From: Eggerthella sp. CAG:298
GTDB lineage: Bacteria > Actinomycetota > Coriobacteriia > Coriobacteriales > Eggerthellaceae
Direction: 5' to 3'
NCBI GenBank assembly: GCA_000435675.1
Contig: FR895123.1
Location: forward strand, 12,175-41,695
DNA length: 29,521 bases
Position 1 is the stretch's first letter. The number at the start of each line of letters is the position of its first letter. A program made the translations under genes and the position numbers. Below are positions 22,374 to 29,521 of this stretch, one piece after another. The notes below the pieces were generated by a model. That model was not told where the DNA came from, did no database searches, and saw only the letters and a program-made list of their open reading frames with translations.

Positions 22374-22401
22374 TTGACCGAAAAAATGTCTGTAGTACAA
22401 T
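22374..22401 (+). promoter_or_regulatory. Promoter of the tRNA-Phe gene
   Basis: TTGACC (22374-22379), 16-bp spacer, TACAAT (22396-22401). This is the best -35/-10 pair in the window. Predicted transcription start is near 22408, 30 bases before the tRNA. Confidence 0.75.
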
Positions 22402-22437
22402 AACAACTCGCGTCGTAAACATTCGACGGCACATACT

Positions 22438-22513
<76 letters not shown>

Positions 22514-22521
22514 TGAATCTT

Positions 22522-22545
22522 AAAGCCCCGCATTTGGGGCTTTTT
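22522..22545 (+). terminator. Terminator after tRNA-Phe
   Basis: AAAGCCCC (22522-22529), loop GCATTT, GGGGCTTT (22536-22543), continuing T-run. Nine bases after the tRNA end. Confidence 0.93.
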
Positions 22546-22841
22546 CTTTGTTCTCTTGTGTGTAACTTTTGGAGTGAGCACTTCATATGCCTAAAAACGC
22601 ATAGGCGTATCTTATTGAAGCGCCTGAATTTATACAGAAAATGCCACAAAATCGTAAAAATGATGAATTAAGTGTGAACGCACCCACGTTTATCGTTCGA
22701 AGTATTGCCAGGTAGTTGGCGAAATCGGTATCCTTCCCTACTCAATTGCTCTGAGTGCTGGAGTAGTTGAGCAAGATAAATATGAGACGCGAGTGCAGAC
22801 CGAAATAGACATGCTGTGCTTGGCCCTTAAAGGGGGAAATC
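22546..22841 (+). promoter_or_regulatory. Gene-free leader of the surface-protein operon, with candidate promoter and alternative hairpins
   Basis: No gene is supported here. TTGCCA (22705-22710), 18-bp spacer, TATCCT (22729-22734) is a moderate promoter. The following leader of about 100 nt holds competing pairings: CTACTC (22738-22743) with GAGTAG (22761-22766), CTCAA (22741-22745) with TTGAG (22767-22771), and TTGCTC (22746-22751) with GAGCAA (22769-22774). I tested it by eye for a c-di-GMP riboswitch pattern and did not find one. Confidence 0.4.
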
Positions 22842-25184
22842 ATGGGGAAGATGATCAAACGCAAGTCGAATGCGCTGGCGGCAGCGTTGCTCGCGTTCGT
22901 TTTTGCTTTTAGCTTGTTGGGGATTCCAAACACTGCGCATGCGCAGTCGGAAAACGAAAGCGCAAGCAAAAGAACAATCAAAGTGAGCGGTACTGATTTT
23001 ATGCAGCCGAATGCACAAGGCTGGGAAGTGCTCAAGGTGGATGACCTTGAAGATCGCGCGCTTTATATAACTGTAGAAAAGGATGGCGCGCCGCTGAGCA
23101 ATCCTATCAAATTTACTGCAGCAGATAACAATGCAGATGCAGGCCATAGTGGCACGGGATCACGCATTGCGCAGATTGTAGCAGTTCAAATACTTGCTGA
23201 TAAGAATGCAGGCCAAGCACAAACAGCTACAGAGCTTTTCGCCGATCCTTACAATCATGCCACTTATACGATTGAAGTGAGCACTGCACTCATGCAAGGA
23301 GACAAGCTCTATCAAGGTGCTATCTATCCAGTCTATGCAAAGATAATCGACACTGACGGCTCGACCACTCTTTCGCTTTTGGGCATTCGCACCGCAAACG
23401 CCGATGAACGTAAAAGCGCTAAGAATATCGGTGTTGGACAGACTTACTACAAGCAGAACACTACTGAAGAAGCGTACCCAATAAGCTATAGCTTGAAGAT
23501 GCAGGGAGACATCGACAACGTGTTCGATGACAATCTGAATGCGTATGTAGTGACCTACGAGCAAAACGACAAGAACAGCGTCGAAGGCATGATCAACTAT
23601 GTTGATGCGACTTCGGGCAAGATCGTAAAGCAAGAAGCCTTCAGTGGCGTTGATGAAAACGGCAACCGCGCGACCATTAAGAAATCATTCACTGCTACTG
23701 ACCCTGATGACGACGCGAAGACTAACTACTATCGCGTGGTGTCGGGTCTTGCGGGAAGCCAAGTTGAACTGTCTTTTTCGCAAGCCTCCTATACGGTTCG
23801 TGTAGTAGCCGTACCTAATATGGATGAGAGTTCTTATGGTGTGACCATCAACTACGTCGACGAAAATGATGAGTTACTCTGGAGCGATAGCGTTGATGTT
23901 AAAGGATATGGGTACCGTTATACGCTGCCGAACACGTTCTCGATGAATAAAGGATCGCAGGTTGAAAGCGCTGATGGGGTGAACTTCTATCGCCTGAACA
24001 AGGTGATCGGTGCTCAGGTGGCTACCGATGGCTCTTCAGATGAAGGCGACCTTGAGGAACAGAGCGGATCTGGTTCAAGCCAGGACGAGAACAACCCATC
24101 CGATGGGTCAGATCAGAACGTCTCGATAGGTCAGGCAACTGATGCTCATGGAACTGCGATCGTACTCACGAAAGACATGGCCGATGCAGATTTCATCATG
24201 AATGATGGCAAGCGTACGATCAAGGCCGTCTACGATTCGCAAGAAGCTACGAAAGCGGTTGACTTCACGCTTGTTGAGATGGATGGGGAGACGGGCAAGG
24301 AAATCGGACGTATCACCAAAACGCTCACCCCCGAGGCTTCAACAGACTTTCATTATCAGCCAACGAACAAGAAAATAGACGGCAAGACCTATGTGCCATG
24401 GTCAGGTAATGCAAATGAAGTCACCTATTCGTGGGAGAGCCTTGGACAAGGCGAGGACCTGCTGCAATATGTTTACTATGTTCCCGAAGATTACGTTGCC
24501 GGCAATGCATACGACATCACGATCCAGTATATGAACATAGCGAATGGGCAGGTGCTGCGCCAAGAGACGCTTGCGGTCGATTCTGAGATAACAAATTATG
24601 TCGAATTCACGGGCGAATCGCGTTTCACGCAAGATGGAAACGAATACGTGCGCCTTGCTGGCCAAGATGCTGGCATTCGCCATGCGTTCTTCTCGCCCGA
24701 TCGCACCTACACGATCTACTATCGCAATGTTAATGACACGATCAATGCTAATACGACGATCGTTCGTACGCAGATTATCGAGACGAATCGCACTGTAGTG
24801 ACTCCAGGAGGTGGGCTTACAGCAGTTGCTGCACCCATTGAGGACGCCGGCGCAGGCGAGCCCGCTTTAGATGCGGGAATAGGCGCGGGTGATGGTGCGG
24901 TCGTCATCAATGATGACGATAATCCGCTTGCAGGTCCTGGTGGTTTGGACACCGCTTCCGAACGCACGATCGAAGATAGTGAAAACCCCCTTGCATCAGG
25001 AGCTTTGTCAAAGATCGATCCTGTGGTGTTGGGGGCGGTCATAGCGTTATTGGCCTTGGGCGTGATCGGAGGTCTCTTGGCCAGGCGACGTAAGCATGCG
25101 CGCACAGCCGAGGGCATGAGCGACTCGTATAACGCTCAGGAGTCTCGCAAAATGAACAACTTGAACGATCCGCGCGATGTGTAA
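22842..25184 (+). CDS. Secreted membrane-anchored surface protein with MucBP-like repeats
   Basis: A 780-aa extracellular protein. Residues 1-34 are a signal peptide (K-R-K then a hydrophobic core, cleavage after A-H-A). MucBP-like units (I-N-Y-V-D-x-x-x-G-x-x) begin near 247, 332 and 556, each followed by a Y/F-rich strand pattern; such domains bind glycans or mucin in other bacteria. A Ser/Asp/Glu-rich spacer occurs near 400-425. Near the end there are two similar short segments, D-D-D-N-P-L-A-G-P-G and D-S-E-N-P-L-A-S-G, then a membrane segment (about 728-747), A-R-R-R-K-H-A-R and a 33-residue cytoplasmic tail. No LPXTG is present. ATG 22842 follows AAAGGGGG. The next gene starts 13 bases after the stop. 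Adhesin or pilus accessory role is inferred. Confidence 0.88.
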   Translation: MGKMIKRKSNALAAALLAFVFAFSLLGIPNTAHAQSENESASKRTIKVSGTDFMQPNAQGWEVLKVDDLEDRALYITVEKDGAPLSNPIKFTAADNNADAGHSGTGSRIAQIVAVQILADKNAGQAQTATELFADPYNHATYTIEVSTALMQGDKLYQGAIYPVYAKIIDTDGSTTLSLLGIRTANADERKSAKNIGVGQTYYKQNTTEEAYPISYSLKMQGDIDNVFDDNLNAYVVTYEQNDKNSVEGMINYVDATSGKIVKQEAFSGVDENGNRATIKKSFTATDPDDDAKTNYYRVVSGLAGSQVELSFSQASYTVRVVAVPNMDESSYGVTINYVDENDELLWSDSVDVKGYGYRYTLPNTFSMNKGSQVESADGVNFYRLNKVIGAQVATDGSSDEGDLEEQSGSGSSQDENNPSDGSDQNVSIGQATDAHGTAIVLTKDMADADFIMNDGKRTIKAVYDSQEATKAVDFTLVEMDGETGKEIGRITKTLTPEASTDFHYQPTNKKIDGKTYVPWSGNANEVTYSWESLGQGEDLLQYVYYVPEDYVAGNAYDITIQYMNIANGQVLRQETLAVDSEITNYVEFTGESRFTQDGNEYVRLAGQDAGIRHAFFSPDRTYTIYYRNVNDTINANTTIVRTQIIETNRTVVTPGGGLTAVAAPIEDAGAGEPALDAGIGAGDGAVVINDDDNPLAGPGGLDTASERTIEDSENPLASGALSKIDPVVLGAVIALLALGVIGGLLARRRKHARTAEGMSDSYNAQESRKMNNLNDPRDV

Positions 25185-25197
25185 GGAGGTGGCTTCT

Positions 25198-28100
25198 ATG
25201 ACCAAGTTATTAGCGAACAAGAAATTCAAATTCGCACTCGGAATCATCTTGGCCTTCCTGTTAGTGGTCACCCTGATCCCTGCCATTCATACGGCTTATG
25301 GTGAAGGTGAGGAACAGCTAATCGATGCAACCACTTCAGTGGTTGACACTGAGGGAGCTTCAAGCCTTCCAGAAGATCCAACGAGCACCGATGAAGGCGC
25401 TAACGATGAAAGCGATGCTGCTACTGCTAATGAAGATGGAGAGCTTGAAGATGCTGCGGAGATGAGCGATGAGGCCACTGAAGATGCCGCACTTTCTGCT
25501 CAGGCGGAGCGGGTAGGTGTCTCATGGACAGGGAATACGGCAACCATCAACGATGGAACAACGGTTGATGTAAGTGTGGTCACTCTGCCGAATGGCCAGG
25601 GCAGCTATACGCTTACCGTGAATGGTACATTGAACGGAAGGATTGCAGTCGGCGCGAACCAAACGCTCAATCTTAAAGGACACGGAACCATCAATGGTGC
25701 CGCTCAAGATGGGAGCGTCATCACAGTTAAAGGCAAGAAAGCAACGCTGATCCTCAATGAGGACATGAAGAGCAACGCAGGCGCCAAAGGCCTTACCATC
25801 ACCGGTGGCAAAGGAACGGCTGTTCCGCATAACTTCGGCGGTGATCATAACACCCAGATACCACTCAACGCGGGTGATCGTGCAGGCGGCGGTATCCATG
25901 TTCAGCGTACGAGTGCAGATTCTGACACAGCGAACAATCCCAGGTTCATCATGTATGGTGGCACCATCACGGGCAATCAGGCTGCTGCAGGTGGCGGCAT
26001 CTATATCGATCGCTGGTGCAATTTCGAGATGCACGGCGGTACGGTTTCAAGCAATACTGCAACCGTTCATGAAGGGGGCGGCATTTATACAGCTGCGCGT
26101 GCTGCCAAGATCACTGCAGGGAACATTCTGAACAACGAGACCAAAACGACCACTGATTGGGGTGGCGGCGGAATATTTGTCGAATCACGCGGTAGACTTG
26201 CGATTCCTACTATTAAGGTCGCTGGGAATACAGCCTATGGTTTAGGTGGTGGTATTTCGGGTTGCCCACATGCACGTATTGGTGTGGCAGGCCAAGGGAT
26301 CGGTGACATCACCGAAGGCGCTGCGATCTATGGCAATACCGCTCATAAGACAGCACGCCCTCAAAACAATGTGCTCTATGCACTCGAATTCCGCGGATCG
26401 AACAATTACGTTGTCGGTCCACCACATACCTATGAAGCGCTCAAAGGCAAAGATGTAGCGGGAGATCTTTATGCATATGCAGATACGCTTGATGGCTCGC
26501 AGTTCACCAAAGAGGTCGCTCAAGACTACTATTGCACGCGATCGAGCATCGTGTTCGGACAGAATCTTGATGGGGGTTCGGGCCTTGCATGGACGGGTCG
26601 CTACGCTGGACCTGACGGCAGTGGTGATATAAAGATCAATAAAGGGGCTTGGTATGGCGAAGGCAACTATACGGTCGGTCTGACCGCTACAGCTCCTGCA
26701 TCGACGCAAATCTCACGAGCGGTTACGGTGGAAGGAAATACGAGTTCGACCCATGGTGGAGGAATCGGCTGCAACGGGCAGCTGATCATCGGGTCGCTGC
26801 CAAGCCAGACGATCGTCAACAAGCTTTGGACGATCGAATTCGAGAAGAACTTGAAGAAGTATAACGGTGAACTCATAACTACGAACCTTCCATCGTTTAA
26901 GTTCGGTCTTTATAGCGCGAAGGACGAGAACGCGAAGATCGCAGAGGCAACGAACACCAGCGATGGCAAGATCACCTTTACCGTTGATGACGATCGATTC
27001 GCTGGTTCAGAGGGCGGCACAGAATACACCTTGTATGCCAAAGAGATCCGCAATGATCTGCAAGCAGAGGATTACGAGTTCGATGAGTCTTGGCACGAAG
27101 TGAAAGTGACCATAGGCAAGCGAACGAGCGTTGCTGAAGTTGATGGCGAAAAAGTGACCACGACCTCTTCTTATGTGAAGAAGATCGATTACGGAACGAG
27201 CGGGACACCAGGTCAGACCTTTACGAATCGTGTGATACTGAAGGGAGATTTGGCGCTGAAGGCGAAGAAGTTCCTCTACGGCGATACTTCGAACGCTGCA
27301 GGCAAGTTCTTCTTTACGATGCAACGGATAACCGAGCCTGTTGATGGCGTGCTCGACCTGAACAGCGCGCCGCTCGAGCGCATGTCGCGGCCTGGTACGA
27401 ACGGCGGTTTCACAGGTAATGAAGCGGAAGTTGCTTTCGATGCCGTCTCCTATACCGAAATCGGTGATTATTGGTATCTGATCTCAGAAAACGAGTCATC
27501 AGGAACCACGCATGATCCGCGTATCTATGTTGTGAAGGTTACGGTGCGAGTGGCAGCCGATGGCATGAGCTTGGTGCCGTCAGTAGCTGAGATCTCGTAT
27601 GCCGAAGGCATTGAGGTTGATGAATCGGGCAGCCCGAAGCCAGTTACGCTCACCAAGCTCGAACCAGTCGATGGCGCGCTTCCTGATATCGAATTCACTA
27701 ATTTCAACGATGGTATAGCTACCATGAGCGTGTATGGTTATGCGGTCAACGCGGCTTCGAATGAGCCGATCGAGCAACAGTGTTTCGTCGACCCGAAGAT
27801 CATCAAGAACCTTGAGGGCCGCGCGCTCACGGAAGGTGAGTTCAACTTCAAGCTCATCGAGCTAACACCAACGAAGAACAGCGATGGTGTCGAGGTGGTC
27901 GATTGGTCGACAACGAATGGTCCGACCATTTCTGAAACTACGAACGATCGCTATGGCATGGTCGATTTCGACAAGGCGAACAATGTGGGTACTTGGGAGA
28001 ATCCGACCTGTTTGCAATACACCGCACCGGGTACGTACTACTATCGCGTGGTTGAGGCCAATGACACATCCGATCCCTCGGTCGAATACTCGAAGCAGAT

Positions 28101-29202
28101 CATCACCTTTACCACGGTGATCGAGCTTAACGAACAGGGGCAGCTTGAATGCACGGACATGTACTATGGCCATGTCGAAAACGGCGAGAACATCCGTTAT
28201 AACGAGTCAGAGGATCCGCAGTGGCATCCGACCATGACCAACAAAACGCGTGGTATGGACCTGCAGGTTCGCAAGACCAGCGCACTTGATCGTGATAAAG
28301 GACTTGAAGGTGCGACCTACGGACTCTATGCAGTGAACGATCACGCTCAGTCAGACATCCTGCTTGGGGAAGCGATCTCTGATGCTGGTGGATGGATCAC
28401 GTTCAAGAGCGTTGATCTAACCGAGAACACACTCTATTACTTCAAAGAGCGTCTCGCTCCAGCAGGGCATACGGTGAGCGAATTTCGCAGTTCGTATTTC
28501 TACCTGGTCAAGGATATCAATGCACCGAATGGCTATGAGATGAAGTATGCCGACAACAAGGAAGACTTCACGCCAGAAGGAGATCAAGCCCAGTTGGTAG
28601 TATTTACTGAAGGCGAGGTTGGTACAGCGAGGGCTGTTGCAGGGCCACGCTCCGATGATGGTGCCTTGCTTTTCACCTTTGCCAAAGACGGTGGGGTATA
28701 CGATGAGGCCACGCGCGTCGATTTCACGAAGCTCGATACCCGCACTCACGAATGGGTAGAAGGAGCTAAGCTCTCTATCATCGAGAAGGATACAAGCAAA
28801 GTGGTGAACAGCTGGACTTCAGGGCAAGCGCCGGAGCGCTTAGAGGGCACTCTCAATGTGGATACTACCTACATCTTGCGCGAGGACGAAGCTCCTGAAG
28901 GCTATGCGAAGGCAAATGATGTTGAATTCACGATTGACCAATACGGTAGCGTCAAGCTTCTTAGCGGAACGAGCAACGGCAATGCTGAACTGCAAGACTC
29001 GACCATATCGCTCTACGACACCATGCTCGATGTCGAAGAATTGGTTACTCAGTATCGCGAAACGCCAGGTCAAGATGAAGAGGGCAGTTTCCTAGCAAAG
29101 ACGGAAGATTTCCTCAAGATCGCAGGGCTCATTGCTCTTATGACGGTTTCGTTTCTGGGGCTTGTTTATGCGATCCGCCGTTTCCGCAAAGGACGCGAAT
29201 AA
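25198..29202 (+). CDS. Large surface protein: beta-helix head plus pilin-type and SpaA-type domains
   Basis: A 1334-aa exported protein, probably a pilin-like adhesin. Residues 1-35 are a signal peptide. An acidic spacer (about 36-105) precedes a right-handed beta-helix-like region (about 110-535) with repeated G-G-T-I-T-G-N / A-G-G-G-I-Y-I and E-G-G-G-I-Y-T units. Three pilin-type isopeptide-like domains follow (about 540-650, 683-845, 862-1010; for example Y-T-A-P-G-T-Y-Y-Y-R-V-V-E). Two SpaA/prealbumin-like domains are at about 1020-1115 and 1174-1260, with E-boxes F-K-E-R-L-A-P-A-G and L-R-E-D-E-A-P-E-G-Y. The C-terminus is L-A-K-T-E-D (1299-1304), a membrane segment and R-R-F-R-K-G-R-E. 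This has the form of a sortase signal but lacks its Pro and Gly. AAGGAGGTGG precedes ATG 25198. Confidence 0.9.
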   Translation: MTKLLANKKFKFALGIILAFLLVVTLIPAIHTAYGEGEEQLIDATTSVVDTEGASSLPEDPTSTDEGANDESDAATANEDGELEDAAEMSDEATEDAALSAQAERVGVSWTGNTATINDGTTVDVSVVTLPNGQGSYTLTVNGTLNGRIAVGANQTLNLKGHGTINGAAQDGSVITVKGKKATLILNEDMKSNAGAKGLTITGGKGTAVPHNFGGDHNTQIPLNAGDRAGGGIHVQRTSADSDTANNPRFIMYGGTITGNQAAAGGGIYIDRWCNFEMHGGTVSSNTATVHEGGGIYTAARAAKITAGNILNNETKTTTDWGGGGIFVESRGRLAIPTIKVAGNTAYGLGGGISGCPHARIGVAGQGIGDITEGAAIYGNTAHKTARPQNNVLYALEFRGSNNYVVGPPHTYEALKGKDVAGDLYAYADTLDGSQFTKEVAQDYYCTRSSIVFGQNLDGGSGLAWTGRYAGPDGSGDIKINKGAWYGEGNYTVGLTATAPASTQISRAVTVEGNTSSTHGGGIGCNGQLIIGSLPSQTIVNKLWTIEFEKNLKKYNGELITTNLPSFKFGLYSAKDENAKIAEATNTSDGKITFTVDDDRFAGSEGGTEYTLYAKEIRNDLQAEDYEFDESWHEVKVTIGKRTSVAEVDGEKVTTTSSYVKKIDYGTSGTPGQTFTNRVILKGDLALKAKKFLYGDTSNAAGKFFFTMQRITEPVDGVLDLNSAPLERMSRPGTNGGFTGNEAEVAFDAVSYTEIGDYWYLISENESSGTTHDPRIYVVKVTVRVAADGMSLVPSVAEISYAEGIEVDESGSPKPVTLTKLEPVDGALPDIEFTNFNDGIATMSVYGYAVNAASNEPIEQQCFVDPKIIKNLEGRALTEGEFNFKLIELTPTKNSDGVEVVDWSTTNGPTISETTNDRYGMVDFDKANNVGTWENPTCLQYTAPGTYYYRVVEANDTSDPSVEYSKQIITFTTVIELNEQGQLECTDMYYGHVENGENIRYNESEDPQWHPTMTNKTRGMDLQVRKTSALDRDKGLEGATYGLYAVNDHAQSDILLGEAISDAGGWITFKSVDLTENTLYYFKERLAPAGHTVSEFRSSYFYLVKDINAPNGYEMKYADNKEDFTPEGDQAQLVVFTEGEVGTARAVAGPRSDDGALLFTFAKDGGVYDEATRVDFTKLDTRTHEWVEGAKLSIIEKDTSKVVNSWTSGQAPERLEGTLNVDTTYILREDEAPEGYAKANDVEFTIDQYGSVKLLSGTSNGNAELQDSTISLYDTMLDVEELVTQYRETPGQDEEGSFLAKTEDFLKIAGLIALMTVSFLGLVYAIRRFRKGRE

Positions 29203-29240
29203 AAGGCTCTCGTAGCCAAGAAGGGTAAGCCTCCTGAGGG

Positions 29241-29277
29241 ATCCCGCCAACCAGCAATGGCCGGCGGGATTTCTTCT
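29241..29277 (+). terminator. Terminator after the surface-protein operon
   Basis: ATCCCGCC (29241-29248) pairs with GGCGGGAT (29263-29270), with an inner CCA/TGG stem, then TTCTTCT. The T-run is interrupted. Between here and 29477 I see no gene; TTGATC (29401-29406) with GAATAA (29423-29428) is a weak promoter candidate for the next gene. Confidence 0.75.
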
Positions 29278-29477
29278 ATGGTGGGGTTCTGCGCGTATTC
29301 GAAGGCAGAGTCGATCTTCGAAATCGCTCTCAAACTTGCCTTGAAGGGGTAGTGGGAAAGTTGTAGCATCAGCTGAAATGCTATTCGAGCTGTGTCAGTT
29401 TTGATCCGGCATTCAAATTCGAGAATAACTTTCTGTGTGTTCCTGTAGAGAGCGCAAGAAAAACAAGGAGTCTAATA

Positions 29478-29521
29478 ATGAGCGAATCATGCAGCGATAA
29501 CTGTCAGACCTGCGGAAAGAC
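29478..29521 (+). CDS. Start of a Cys-rich protein, probably Mrp/NBP35-family ATPase, partial
   Basis: Only 14 full codons are visible: M-S-E-S-C-S-D-N-C-Q-T-C-G-K. AAGGAG lies 7 bases before ATG 29478, so the start is well supported. Short Cys-rich N-termini of this type (C-x3-C-x2-C) precede the P-loop ATPase domain in Mrp/NBP35 proteins of anaerobes that carry iron-sulfur clusters. The domain itself is outside the window, so this is a guess from the N-terminal pattern. Confidence 0.6.
   Translation, partial: MSESCSDNCQTCGK

Noticed and set aside
22546..22841. Riboswitch (c-di-GMP type) before the surface-protein genes
   Set aside because: The conserved core sequences of the known class could not be found by eye. 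Only short alternative hairpins are present.

Overview
The window looks like chromosomal DNA from an anaerobic actinobacterium of the class Coriobacteriia, most likely Eggerthellaceae-like. This is inferred from the dnaK-grpE-dnaJ-hspR-clpB heat-shock cluster with a HspR repressor, the clostridia-like Bcd/EtfBA and ferredoxin-nitroreductase genes, the YhaO/YhaN-type nuclease pair, the moderate G+C and the surface-protein style. Genus cannot be fixed from the sequence alone. Most of the window is on the + strand; only the RHH-nucleotidyltransferase gene and a HAD phosphatase are on the - strand.

Layout: (1) 1-5018, chaperone operon: end of dnaK, grpE, a zinc-finger-less dnaJ, hspR, clpB, terminator. 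(2) 5057-6355: a small conserved hypothetical gene whose start codon lies in a hairpin, then a two-[4Fe-4S] ferredoxin-nitroreductase. (3) 6573-8221: two convergent uncharacterised genes sharing a bidirectional terminator. One is a ribbon-helix-helix protein joined by a long acidic linker to a degenerate nucleotidyltransferase domain. (4) 8571-10517: rpsF-ssb-rpsR-rplI operon with a clear promoter, structured leader and strong terminator. (5) 10567-11955 dnaB, then 11997-15489 a YhaO/YhaN-like (SbcD/SbcC-related) pair. (6) purA and purD, terminator, then a convergent HAD phosphatase. (7) 19159-22332: AT-rich control region, acyl-CoA dehydrogenase, etfB, etfA. (8) tRNA-Phe(GAA) with its own promoter and terminator. 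(9) 22842-29202: two translationally adjacent large surface proteins (MucBP-like; beta-helix plus pilin/SpaA domains). (10) The first codons of a probable Mrp/NBP35-type ATPase.

The most unusual signal is a short acidic peptide motif, consensus [DE][FY][ST]TSD[AE], which occurs six times in three unrelated proteins within 4 kb: once at the C-terminus of the 187-aa protein, four times in the linker of the RHH-nucleotidyltransferase protein, and once in a C-terminal extension of ribosomal protein L9. The copies are encoded with different synonymous codons, so the peptide rather than the DNA seems to be conserved. I know of no described function for it. Second-tier observations are the two surface proteins that lack a working LPXTG signal (one has an apparent decayed form, LAKTED), a probable leaderless mRNA for the YhaO-like gene, and several structured intergenic RNAs.
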